NCBI RefSeq assembly: GCF_027596085.1
Contig: NC_072472.1
Span: forward strand, 10,690,219 to 10,754,218
Length of the DNA stretch: 64,000 nt
DNA from: Anoplopoma fimbria
Taxonomy: Eukaryota > Chordata > Actinopteri > Perciformes > Anoplopomatidae
Direction: 5' to 3'
Shown here one piece after another: positions 52,817 through 64,000 of the stretch. Below the pieces are notes generated by a model. The model ran no database searches and had not been told where the DNA came from. It saw nothing but the letters and a program-made list of their open reading frames with translations. Both the position numbers and the translations under genes were made by a program. Position 1 is the stretch's first letter. Each line of letters begins with the position of its first letter.

Positions 52817-54899
52817 CCCAAAAGAGCCAGAGTGTTTCCATGACAACATCTGCAGGGGGTGGCAGATCCCTAACAAATAGTCCAATTTCCGCAGCAGCAT
52901 TGTGGTCACCGTGTCCGTAAAATGACTGCTTCTGTGACGGGTGACTGTGCACACAAAGGCAGTAGCCTCATGCTACTACTACATGCGTCACATGCCGTGA
53001 CACATGCCAGTGTTTTCTCGTAATTCACGGAGAATATAAAGAAGCGCTGTGACTCGAGGAGCAAGCTGCTAGAGCTGGCATTAATTCACAACTGGCTGTT
53101 ATAGCAGCTCACTGAGCCTGTGAGTGCCAGGAAATGGTGCTAAGCCTAATACACTGTAGGCTGAGCCAGATGTGCCATACTTAACATTTTCTCATCTTTT
53201 CTGCCAAGCCTTGGTAGCCATTTTTGAATCTTGTAATTATGAGTGGTTGAATAAAAAACACATACCATCAATGATTTACCTTTACATAAGAGATCCCAGC
53301 TTTATCAAAGCCTGACTGCATGAAATCTGAAGTATATGATCCAGAGTCAGAGAAATGCATTGATGCCATTATATGCCTCTGTATGTCAAGGATTTTAGAT
53401 TAGCTCGGATTTAAATTAACAATTACATATTATTTAGTGTTCATTTTTCCTATCAGACCCTTCCACAAATATATTAAAATCTGCACAATTACAACAAAGC
53501 TGCAATTACTTTTTTTTTTTAAATATATGCACATTTATATTGTTCCATTGTGAACATGAAAAATGTGAATTACAACAGGGTTTTATAAGACTAGCATCAA
53601 CCTTGCATTTTTTTAACATTAATGATCACAAAGCCCATTTTTTTCTCCACATCCTCCAATGTCTCTTAAGAATGAACCATAGCTTGATCTCAATTCTGAC
53701 ACTAATGATAAAGGAACAAATAAAAAAAAGGCAACGTCATTTGAGGACAGTTTTTTTCCCCGCTGCCTGAACTCTCTGTGATGTAGAAACGATGTGCTTC
53801 CACCCAATAGTTTGGAGTGCAGCACATTCAACATTCAATCAAAATGGTCTTCCTTATTTCACGTTTGCTTGTCCTTTAGCTACATTCAGGACAGCCCACA
53901 CTGTATAGGCGAACCTACGGAGTATTACGTTTTACACATTGTATTCACTGGCATCTGTAACTACTCTTATGTAAAGAAAGCAGGGTATCTAACCTACCTA
54001 AATCTGGTGGAAAAAGATGTAGATGACACTTACAGAACACATATCCAGTCTTCAGCCTAGTATAACCTCCAGCTTTCAGCATCTTTGACACTGAAATAGT
54101 CTAACTAAAGTGCAAACACAACTGGGAATCTCCTGAGGCTCTGAGACTGCCTCAGCTCTACCGACTAGGAAAACACCCAAGGTGAGAATTGTAGTATTCA
54201 CACCTACACAGAATTGGCTGTATCTGATTTCTCTCGGCTTGAATATTTGGTTTCACCTGTTCTCACTCGACAAAACACTGTCATTTGAAAAAGGAAATGA
54301 TCGACTCAAGAATTAGCAAGACGTAAAACAGAAAGGAGTGTCACTTAGCTAAAATGCATCGCAACAAATGAATTCACTCTGCACAATGTCAGGGAAAGAA
54401 AGACTTCATGGTCACCCTTAAAACACTTCCCACCTTCCTCATAAGTAGCACAGTGATTCATTCTTCCTAGTGAAACAAACAAAACAACGTTACGCCCAAA
54501 ACCTGCACACCCTGTGGCGGAGCCTTGCATCACCTGAGCTGCAGGTGCAACAGCAGCACTCAGAGGTCGCTCTACAGGCACACTGTAGTGTTTCACATCT
54601 GATATTCCTGCTTCTGTCTCTTGCAAAACCACCCAGCTGTGTAAATTAAACATGCCAGAATGGAGTCATCACCAACAGTTATGACCTGGAGCAATGCTTT
54701 ATGCATGAAGCATCGTGTTACACCTTTAAAAACACTTCAAAAGAAATCCCCCTCTTCTTCCCCCCAAAAATAATCGATTAGCCCGGGAATTTACTTGTTT
54801 TTCTCCGTTTTGGTAGCTGCAGACATCCTTAGAGACAGTTATTAAATGGTTAAATCGAGCTCTTGGGGATAATTATCTGCATCACCCTCTGACTGCGAT

Positions 54900-55310
54900 G
54901 AGAACATCTACACCATAATCATGAAAGCCAAACTGCTGATCTTCTTCCTTTCGACAAGTGAAGAATGTCTCACAGCAACTACTGGTCGAATTCTATTCAG
55001 CCATCACCTCACTTCCTCTACCATGGTCTGGTTCTGCTTCTGCCTCCTCCCACACTAAAGACAACAGCACTGAGACGATCCTCTGCCAGCTGTCCTCCAT
55101 CTGAGACTCATACATGTATGTTGTGAAAAAAATGTGGAAGAGCGTTCACCGCTGACTGCCAGCTGAAATCTGTCTATTGTAAACCAGAACCACCTACAAG
55201 CTGAAGAGCTTTCTCTCAGCTAAAGCAGCCCCCGTTTGCCTCTCCATGGTTCCTAACATTGGAACATGCTACCAGATCGGCTGGCTCTGCTGTGTATACC
55301 ATAATATAAT
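54900..55310 (+). mobile_element. degraded non-LTR retrotransposon (reverse transcriptase C-terminus)
   Basis: In shifting frames the sequence reads LLVEFYSAIT, TMVWFCFC, LPAVLH and TRTTYKLKSFLSAK. These line up with the end of Rex1/Tx1-like ORF2 proteins (QLL..FYSAI.ES, ITVWFGSA, LPSL, RTRTNRLKNSFFP). Many stops and shifts; no ends found. Confidence 0.45.
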
Positions 55311-57879
55311 GTTTATTCACTGCGTAACACAAGACTTGTTTTCAAAATTAGTCTTATTTAATTTGTATTGCATTCAGCCTATTTATGTGTTTTATATGGT
55401 TAAACACGTCTGTTGAACAGCAATGAAAAACATCATTTCAAATAGAGCAGAATGATTATTGGAGGGATGGATTTTCAAACGAATAAAATTCAGATTTTCG
55501 GTAGATAATAGAAGTTGAAATAGTATAATATGTTTTACTTTTATTCATTTTGATTCACATTCAAACATTCTAATCACTATTCAGTAGATACTCGCTGATG
55601 TCTTGTGTCTGGTTGTGAGAAACCATGTGCTTCTTTACTTTGATAAATCTAATAACTTGTACCACGTACCTTAGACGGTCAAGACACACACACACGCACA
55701 CACACACACTACTAAGATACACACTTTTTTCTTCCAAATGTGAAAGTAACATATGAACACAGTATGGAAACACACATAGTGTTCAAAAGCCTGGCCATGT
55801 TTTTGTGTAGCAACCAACTGAACTATTCTGACAGCAGTAAATGTTGTTCAGACTATTAGTTAAAGTTTCTTTGGGCATCACTACAGCTCAGTCTATAATT
55901 AGACATGGAATTTGCATTTTGGGATTGTGTAAGTTATTTATCATGACCACAGCTCAGATCACTAAGTGGGCAGTAGGTTGCTAAGCATTACGTTATATTT
56001 GCCTTAGGCTTTAATATACTATCACAATGCTTCTTCCATCCTGATGAACCACGAAACAAAAAGTGATAGTTCTATTGACAACATTTAACCCTCTAGATCA
56101 AAGGTCAGTACGATGGGAATTAATCAAGTATTGTATTAGATTTGTTTTCTCCTAGGCTCTGGTGTTGACTGAACAACTTTAGAGTAAAACTCTGAAGTTG
56201 TCTTTATGGATCGCTTCATTAAAGAAGGCAAGTTAGCCAAAAACATTTGGTGAATAAAGCCCTGTGCTGGAGAGGAGTTGTGTGACAGGTTTTAATTACA
56301 ATGGACTCCCATTGAAGCTCATACGGATCTGCTCCTCGCTGTGAGTGGCCTCCTCAAATTTAGTAATTGCCTCGCCCTTCTAAGAGAGTAAAAGCGCTTT
56401 TTCTTTGGAACCACCTCTGATGGAATGAAACAAAGAGGCTCAGACCACCACTGATTTGGCTCGTCGTGTAGCGAGCACAGCGGGGTGCCAGTCTAGTCAG
56501 CCACGGCATCGCTTCTAGCCAAGACGATAAAAAGCAGAGCCGCCAGGTGCCAACAGGTAGAGCCGACTGGCAGTATCTATGCTCCAGTTACCCGGCACTC
56601 CCATCTGAAAGGGAGTCATGTCACCTGTAGTTCACACAATACACTGTTTACCTCAAATTCTACATTTTAAAATCTAATGTGTGTGATTATAGGTTTTGAA
56701 ACTGGAGGAAGCACCACTCACAAAAGGAAGAAAAGAACTGCATTTACACAGTTGACCCAACTAGCAGTAACTTAAGAGCACCTAGTTATTAACAGCTTAC
56801 CATAATTACCCAGCATGCCAAGGCAATGTTTGGTTGAATATAGGCTCTTACCACAATTATAGATGAGAGGATGAGAACCACACAATAAAAGGCATTGCTA
56901 CTTTTTAAACTGGTAACTAAATGGAATGATCTGCTTTTGAATTTTGTGTTCAATAATTAAACAGAACTTGAAAACCACATTATGATCCAGGTCCTTACAG
57001 CTCAATCAGATCTGATGAATACCGTGATATGTCAACATTGTGACTTGGCATGAAGCGTGATCCATGACAAAACAGACAACTACTATTGTCTAATCAGTTA
57101 CAGCAGTAAGAGATGGACTTGATAGGACTCTCAGCCAATCACATGGCCCATCAAACTCATAATGAAGCTTTTCATAGCAGTAGAATAGCAAGATGTTAAA
57201 AACATAACTTAAGAGAAAGGACAAACGGAAGACAGCGGGTGCATAAGTACAGCACAAATCCAACGTATTTTCTAGAATACAGTGTTGTGACACAAGGATT
57301 TTGACTAGTCCAGCAGGACTATTGGAGGATCATGTTGCCTTGAAATCCCTCTGAGGTTTAACTGCAGACTCTCAACTATTGAATCAGTGGGTTTACATCC
57401 ACATTAGATGAACTGAGTAGGAAATGCAGCCCTTTACTGTCCTCCATGTTATCAGACAAATGTTGCTAAACTCATCATATGTGGTTAAAATTCCTTTACA
57501 GTTTGCAACCCACAGACCTCAAGAGACTCTTGGTATCTCCCCTGGTGATGCTCTGACAGTCCTCCTCACTTCTTGCTTGTATTATTTATTTTGTTTTGTC
57601 GTCAGTATCTTCTTCGGAAAAATACACACATGCCCAGTCAAAATGTACGCTGTATGTTAAGAACCTGTTCCCCGCGGATAAAGCATTTTACAATGAGTTC
57701 TGATGCGTTCATTTGGGTCTGAGCACTGTTTTCTGTGTACTTCAGTATTCACCCTGCTGCTGCCGTCAGAAGGGAAATTATCAATGAACTCAAGTGAGAT
57801 GACTCCACTGGACTATGACATCACCTCTACTATGTTTGACAAAATGAAGTGGCATGCGTTTGGATTATGAGCTGTTCCT
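55311..57879. other. dlg4 upstream DNA, no gene seen
   Basis: No recognised feature apart from a short CA-rich stretch at 55685-55708. Confidence 0.5.
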
Positions 57880-58240
57880 ATTTTTTCCCCACTTTGATCT
57901 TTCCATCACTCTGGCACTTTGTCTCATCTGTCCATAACTCTACAGGTTTTTCTGGAGAGCTCCGTGCTGTAACTGTAACCTGGTCTTTCTGAGGTTTGAA
58001 TCTTGTGGCGAACCTGCGCAGGTCTTACAGGTCTTGTCTTATGATGATGGATGTCTCTGATACATGACACATCCTGGAGAGTCTTCTTTATCTGGTCTTG
58101 TTTTTTTAGTCAAACTTCCAGTTGTTTCTCGGTCATCCACTATACTGGTCTTCCCTTCTCCAGCAGGTTGTTCACAATTGCTGATGTTAAAATCTCATTA
58201 TTGCTTTTAAAAGGTTTCCTTGTTAAGTTTTAGACCTCCA
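57880..58240 (-). mobile_element. degraded Tc1-like transposase fragment
   Basis: Nucleotide blocks such as tctcatctgtccataactct, tctttctgaggtttgaatct and ctggagagtcttctttatct match the antisense of an abundant fish Tc1 transposon. On the minus strand pieces read RFATRFKP and LWTDETK, the latter corresponding to the WSDETK motif around a catalytic Asp. Multiple stops; no inverted repeats found. Confidence 0.6.
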
Positions 58241-58975
58241 GTAGCGCTGTAGAGCTGTTATCTATATGAGAGGGTCCCTGACATGGAGTTTATACACATT
58301 CCTGCCAATGGTGTCACACTTTTCCACTAATTTACAGGTGACGGTAACGCAGCAACAATAGACAGGATGTAAACAATGCAGGATTTAAAATACTATAATG
58401 CACTCGACAAGTTTGTTAGACCTCAAGGATACACACAGTTTTGGTGAATAAAACTGAATGTAATCATTACATGTTTTTGTTTACAAGAAAAACTCCACAG
58501 GGCACCTTTTAACTGTTGATTTTGACATCCAAATGTTTTGGCTCAGCATCATGTTGGCCTACTTCACTGGCAATGATGACACATCTTTGGTCTTCACGTT
58601 TAGAGACAACAACAGATTCTTAATAGCAAATGTCACAACTAGGATCGCCTCCAGATCTTTTCACATTGTGTCTCCTGAAACATGAGGACATTTACTACGT
58701 GCTTTATCTGACGTGAATGCAAATACCCCTAGATTAAAGAAGAGTCAGGTCTTAAACTTTAGTCGTCGTTTCATTTTTGCACGGTGGCAAAACAACAAAA
58801 ATGTGTCAATGTCCTATAAGTTATTGACTGCATTGTGTACTCCGATCAAAAAGTCAATTTACAGTATAGATCTGTTGCACAATGAACTGTGATTCGAACT
58901 GAAGGCTTATATTTGTGTTTGCATTTGCAATAACAACTCTAACATAGATAATAACAAGTGCAAAGCATTTTAAGA

Positions 58976-59012
<37 letters not shown>

Positions 59013-59345
59013 GAAACGCTAATTAAGGCTGGAGGAGCTTTGGACTACTCTTGGCTTCTCAGTGTTTACATTCAACACACACAACATACAGGGTTTATAC
59101 ATGACATCAACATGATGGTACTTGTACGCTCTGGACGTGTGACGAAAACCCATTCTCTCACCTCTAACCCTAATCGCTGTCCCTAACCCTGATGTCGATC
59201 CTAAAGCCGTTTAACCCTCAAAATGACACCTCTTTATAAGTGACGTCAATATTTTCGTCAACTGGAGGATTGTCCTCGTCTTAGAGCACCGTGCTTGTGT
59301 CCTTGTGTCTTCACAAGGATAGAGGTGCGCACAAATATGAATTAT
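58976..59345. repeat. fish interspersed repeat carrying a (CA)n run
   Basis: (CA)n at 58976-59008 is followed by acagggtttatacatgacat, ctctaaccctaatcgctgtc, atgtcgatcctaaagccg and gtgtcttcacaaggatag. These are parts of a repeat common in fish. It includes degenerate telomere-like CCCTAA units. Confidence 0.55.
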
Positions 59346-59886
59346 ATTTAAATATACGTGGACAAAACTTCTTCAGACAGAGACTAAAAAGATTGCATAG
59401 ATGAATCTTTTGCAATAGTGCAGCTTTAATCAACAAGTCCGCCAGAGTTTATTCCTACTGCGTGTCTAAACATGCTCACACATACACACCCACATGTGCC
59501 AGGCCACGTTCATACGTAACACCCCAAAGTGCCTGAATAAACCCACCGAGAGCACACGCACAAGGAGAGCGAAAAAATACCCATATTTCCGATGAATCTA
59601 AAACAGTGGAGGAGATGGCGAACATGTTTCGATGCAATACGCACAGATGCAGAGGCAGACCTCCCCAAAGCCTGCTAGAACGACTAGCAGACTTTAAAGC
59701 TAACATGCAAAAACCGAGGCAGCAACAGAGAGATGGAGGGAGAAGAACGAGGCGAACGGAGAGGTGAATTTACCTACCACACACGGGCAGAGGGAAGGGA
59801 GCTTAGTGCGGCCCTTCATGAGCGAGAGACAGAGGATAAACAGCCTCCCAGACACCCGCAGTAGAGGAGGAGAGGGATGGGGAGAA

Positions 59887-59920
<34 letters not shown>

Positions 59921-60340
59921 GGGAGACGGGAGGCTGGGGAAGGGTAAGGGGAAATAAAAAAGAGGGAGGGGGAGAGAGAGGGAAGGGGGAGGGAAGGGGG
60001 TGGGTGTCGTAGCAGAAGAGGAGAGGGAGTTTTCCTGGAAGCCAGAGTTGTTGGTGTTGGATATATCTTGATGTTTAAAGGCAAGGGGTCTGAATAGAGA
60101 GGACTGGCAGCCTGCTCCAGCCGTGACTCATAAAATATGTTTGTCACTGCCGGTGAGTGAGGGAGGGGAGGGAAGGAGACGTGGAGACGGAGAGCCGAGC
60201 TTCTATATTCTTTTTTCTTCTCTTTTCATACGAAGTAAACACGACAGTGGGCTTCCATCAGCGCTGCTCTTTGCTCCCGCTTTGACAGACGCATTACGAA
60301 ACACACACATCAAGTAAAGGCTGAGTGTCGTGGTGATGTT
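59346..60340. other. GA-rich, partly GC-rich region; possible distal promoter
   Basis: Contains (GA)n at 59889-59919 and purine-rich runs to about 60010. The open frames are low complexity. On the minus strand, a gtaggt/gtaaat pair near 59768-59780 could act as a donor for a 5' untranslated exon, but nothing else supports it. Confidence 0.25.
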
Positions 60341-62301
60341 TTAAAACGAGGACAATTTTGACACAGATATCTCTGTTATGCAACCGTTATATAATTACAT
60401 ATTTATCTGTTTGCAGCTAGTGTTTTAACTGTAAGCCTGTATGTTCATTAGTGAGGTGTAAATTCACGTCATTGCCGTCATCTACTGCTCACACGAAAGA
60501 AGAAATGATCAGCCATGTTTATGGGGGATGCTTCATAATGGCCCCTACGATGTGGACACTCAGAAAACTACTGTACACGTCAAACACTGAAACTATTAAC
60601 TGAGCGAATAATCAGTGACAATTTTGATATCATCAAATTGCTTGTCATCTATCAAGCAAACATCTGCTGGTTGAATTTCACAAATGCAAGAATTTGCTTC
60701 TTTTCTCAGTTTTTGGGAAGCTTTGCAGATCATTTTATCACTATTTAGTGATATTCTATTACTTAAACATTTGTTAAAATGTAATCATAATCATTTAATC
60801 CGTCAAGATTAAACAGAATAAAATATCTAGTTTTGTGGAATGTACAAACATGTTGCCCATTAGAAAAGAGGAGCCCAATTTCTTGTTGTTATAAATGTCA
60901 TATATCATTGATAGTGTGTGTAAATGGGGACCAAGTCGTTGTTGTGCAAGTCACAAGTAAATCTCAAGTCTTTGCACTCAAGTCCTAAATCCTGAACTTT
61001 GAAATTACAGTCCTAAAGAAGCCATGACGAGCTCTTCACTATTTATAAAGCCATTTGCGCCTCCATCTGTAATTGTAGACCCTCACGTTTTGAATACAGC
61101 AGTTCCTTTCCACTGCATAGTTTTTGTACGTGAACAAATATTCCTTGGTACAATTTATTTTTCCAACTGCCACTCAATAACGTAAAGGTAGTTCTTCATG
61201 GTTTTCTCCTGCAACATGATCGAATGCTGTCGGATTGTTTTTTTTTTCTTTAGGCTTGGGGAGAGGTATCAAGTACTTGTACTGTATGTCAAATCAAGAT
61301 CAAACATTCTCTAAAGGTTATCATAGATTAGTCATACTTCATGTTTCATGTCATTTTGTCGACTGTACTTCCTCACATTACCAGTGCACACCAGCCTAAC
61401 ACAGTCGTATGTATGAAAAGATTTAGGCAGCAGGTGTTACAATGGGTTTTCATTTTAAACATCATTTTAGGATACACAATTTTAATCTCCATGTCTACAC
61501 ATTGTGTTAATATGTACATACATCTATATATTCATGGAATTTCATATTTAGTCTAACAATTTTTTTTTTAAAAGCTTAGACACCACATAAAAAATGGTTT
61601 TCTATAATTGTTGAGAAATGAAAGCTTCTCTTAAAGTATGTGTTTTTTTGTCGTAGTTCACTATTCAGCTAGTGGGCTAGTTAGCTCAGAGGCACTTGAT
61701 CAATCTTTACAATAATTACATTTAATTTGTCGACACCATTCATTTTAATCAATATAGTCAGTATTTTGACAATAAATATAATTCTGCGTCCACTCTGATT
61801 CACATAGTGGCTTAATTGGCATCATAATGGGTGTGATTGTGAGTAGTGTGTGCTCTTGCCCTCTCAGGCCCTGATTTTCTCTGCTACTCGGCTGCATTAA
61901 GGGTGAAGCAGAGTTGAGCGAGGGGAATAAACAGAGTAAATGCACCATGACCCCGCTGGGCTGTTTTACAGTGGACTTCTGTCGGGTGATGGATGGGTTA
62001 TGACACCTGCGGAGGTTAGGCCCAAAGCCCTCTGGACCTCAGCGACACACTGAGCTGTGGCTTCTGCATCAGCCTCACTGTCTGTGACTAAAGACAACTG
62101 GAGCACATCGTGACATTTCCATCTGGAATGAAGCCCGAGCTGTTAGAACAGTGTCAAACGCCGTGCAACCCGCGGATCCAGCCGCATAAAAAACCAAACA
62201 TTCATTTTCCCATTCTACGCGTTCTCTGCTGCCGCCTACACAGAGGTCATCCTCCTACCTGCACACTGTGGGCTTCACATTATCAGCACCCTTCAATGGT
62301 A

Positions 62302-62360
<59 letters not shown>

Positions 62361-64000
62361 ATCTCTCTTTTCCTCTCCTCTCTCCCTCCCTTCCTCCTTT
62401 CATCTCTATTCTCTCCATGATGATACCCCTGCCATGTTGTCATGGCAACAATCGGGCCCTGATTGCTTGGTTGCTAGGCAACTGACATCACCTATAAGAG
62501 GAACATGAAGATACAAAAAAGCCAGAGACAAACAAATCGCACAAAATAATGTGCGCTCGTACATTACTGTGTCGACAGTGAGCGCGTTGTGTGTGTGTTT
62601 GAACCCTCTCGGTGTCATTTTGCTCATGTCATGTTCTTTTCATTCAAGTTTTTCTTTTGGCAGTGCTAAAGCCACACATGTAGGCGGCAGGCGTGCAAAG
62701 CATATATTTAAAATATGACTGTCAGTCTTCTTCTCTTTTCCAAACAGGGGGTTGCTTGAAAACCTCTGTATCCATGACCTTAATCTCAGATGAGAACATT
62801 GCAAAGGGTCTGTGATATGGGACTGTTCATGAATAACTGATACAGGATCCAGTAATTTCCTATTAATTATGAGGAAAAAAAAACTCAAGGCCTTGACCTC
62901 AGTGAATGCAGACCATGTATGCACTCTAAGGCTCGGGCTGATGTTGCATAATGTAGCGTCCACACATCCAGCTGCTTTCGCTTTGGCACAAGGAGCTCAC
63001 GTTTGACAGTTTCCCTGAGCCAGATTGTCGTGGACTCCTGTGCTGTAGTTTAACAACGTGCCACAAGGTGTCATCGTGTGCTGTATTGAAAAATATGATG
63101 GCACCATTGTAAGAAAAACCTGAACCCATTTGCAAGGCTAATGCAAGAGCTATTCATATCGATGATATCATCACTACCATCCTTGTCGTTCTTGCTTCCG
63201 TCAGTTTTTCTCCCACCTTCCTCTTCTCTGCACTCCCCTACGTCCCAGTCCCACCCCAGCACTGCACATTGACAAACACACTCTGATTACATAACATATG
63301 CTAGTTGGTCGACTCTTTTAGCTAAAAATGCCAATAGTGTGGACATACAGTTTTATTACAGAGGCCCTGAGCAGTTGACCCTGCTTGACCTTGGCTACTT
63401 AATGAAACCCAAAAGACCTCTTCTATTGAAGCTACCCACATCTTTAAATGGACATCATCATCGCTATTCATTCAGTTATTCTTATTTACAGAATGACTGC
63501 AAACAATTTGTTCTTGTGTTCATCAGTGTTAGAGCAGAGGAGCGTAATCTTCAGCCACAGTCTTCATCCTTGTCCTCCTCATGTTTCGCCATTAGCCCTC
63601 CTCAGTCAATGTGAGATGACAAAGTCTCCAGCCCAAACAGGCCTTGATGGATCTAATCTGTCACCTGTCATATGGTCAATTTCAGGACAGACAGCGATGC
63701 TGACAGCCAAAACACTGAAATTAAGCAGCAGAGCCTGTAAGCAGGCTCTGCTGGTGGACAGCAGCGAGTGGGCTGTTTTTTCAATATAATTAAGATAAAA
63801 AGGAAAGAATTAAGGTTTTTTTTCTTTCGTTTTTTTACTAGAAAAGTGTTCATTAAAGTTTATAATGTACAGATATCACGATCAATTCCCTTTAATGTTA
63901 AATCAACAAAGTAATGATAGACCAGTGTGGCTAAAGAGAAAGGTGTTTAAGCCTTGCACTATGAAAGAAATGTGCCTTTTTCATTTCATAGATGGAAAGA
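60341..64000. other. upstream flank, no gene seen
   Basis: Has a (CT)n microsatellite at 62305-62358 and an 11-bp hairpin at 63727-63752. No conserved coding pattern recognised. Confidence 0.5.

Larger units (their letters stand above)
50062..54899. other. dlg4 upstream DNA, no gene seen
   Basis: AT-rich. Apart from the CRE and the (GA)n above, it has a (TA)n at about 52266-52288. No open frame looks like a conserved protein. Confidence 0.5.

Noticed and set aside
59803..60147. A 114-residue Ser-Pro-Leu-rich minus-strand frame as an upstream exon
   Set aside because: Low-complexity translation of GA repeats with no splice or homology support.
62110..62508. A 132-residue + frame
   Set aside because: Mostly Ser-Leu from the (CT)n microsatellite.

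Overview
This window is a piece of a teleost fish genome, probably a percomorph. The signs are vertebrate GT-AG introns, abundant (CA)n, (GA)n and (TA)n microsatellites, and repeat families I recognise from fish: an L2 LINE tail, a Tc1-like transposase remnant, hAT elements and MITEs, and an endogenous retrovirus. There are no bacterial-style operons, and nearly all long open frames are shadows of microsatellites, repeats or exons.

The only host gene I can support is on the minus strand: dlg4, encoding the postsynaptic scaffold PSD-95 (a MAGUK). I place 21 coding exons from 48989 (start codon) down to 8581 (stop codon). Their splice phases agree at every junction and sum to 2298 nt, or 765 residues. 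Domain order is a Cys-rich palmitoylation-type N-terminus, PDZ1, PDZ2, PDZ3, SH3, HOOK and an inactive guanylate kinase (GK) domain. The C-terminus ends in RERL, as in PSD-95 rather than its paralogues. The first exon, however, encodes a PSD-93/DLG2-like N-terminus (MCQCK...LSLMFGCK), and exon 2 carries a DLG2-like segment that mammalian PSD-95 lacks.

Layout. 1-8580: downstream flank and probable 3' UTR, with a perfect 66-bp-arm hairpin at 3693-3827, a MITE-like element and microsatellites. 8581-17848: compact 3' two-thirds of dlg4 (exons 21 to 6), with short introns and several MITEs. 17849-22889: an intron holding an antisense endogenous retrovirus (LTR plus tRNA-Ser-type primer binding site), split by a hAT element with an exact 8-bp target duplication. 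22890-24127: exons 5 to 3. 24128-38942: a 14.8-kb intron with a REST-binding (RE1) motif, a second perfect hairpin and a degraded L2 LINE. 38943-39104: exon 2. 39105-48929: a 9.8-kb intron with a near-identical 92-bp sequence present twice in opposite orientation. 48930-49031: exon 1 under a GC-rich, GA-rich presumptive promoter. 49394-49762: a triplicated (CT)n(TA)n compound array. 50041-50061: a second, nearly consensus RE1 motif about 1 kb upstream of exon 1. 50062-64000: apparently non-coding upstream DNA with a LINE remnant, a Tc1 remnant and microsatellites.

The best lead is regulatory. Two strong RE1/NRSE motifs bracket exon 1 and exon 2 of a neuronal gene, one about 1 kb upstream and one deep in intron 2. 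This suggests direct REST repression of dlg4 in this fish. I found no previously undescribed protein system.
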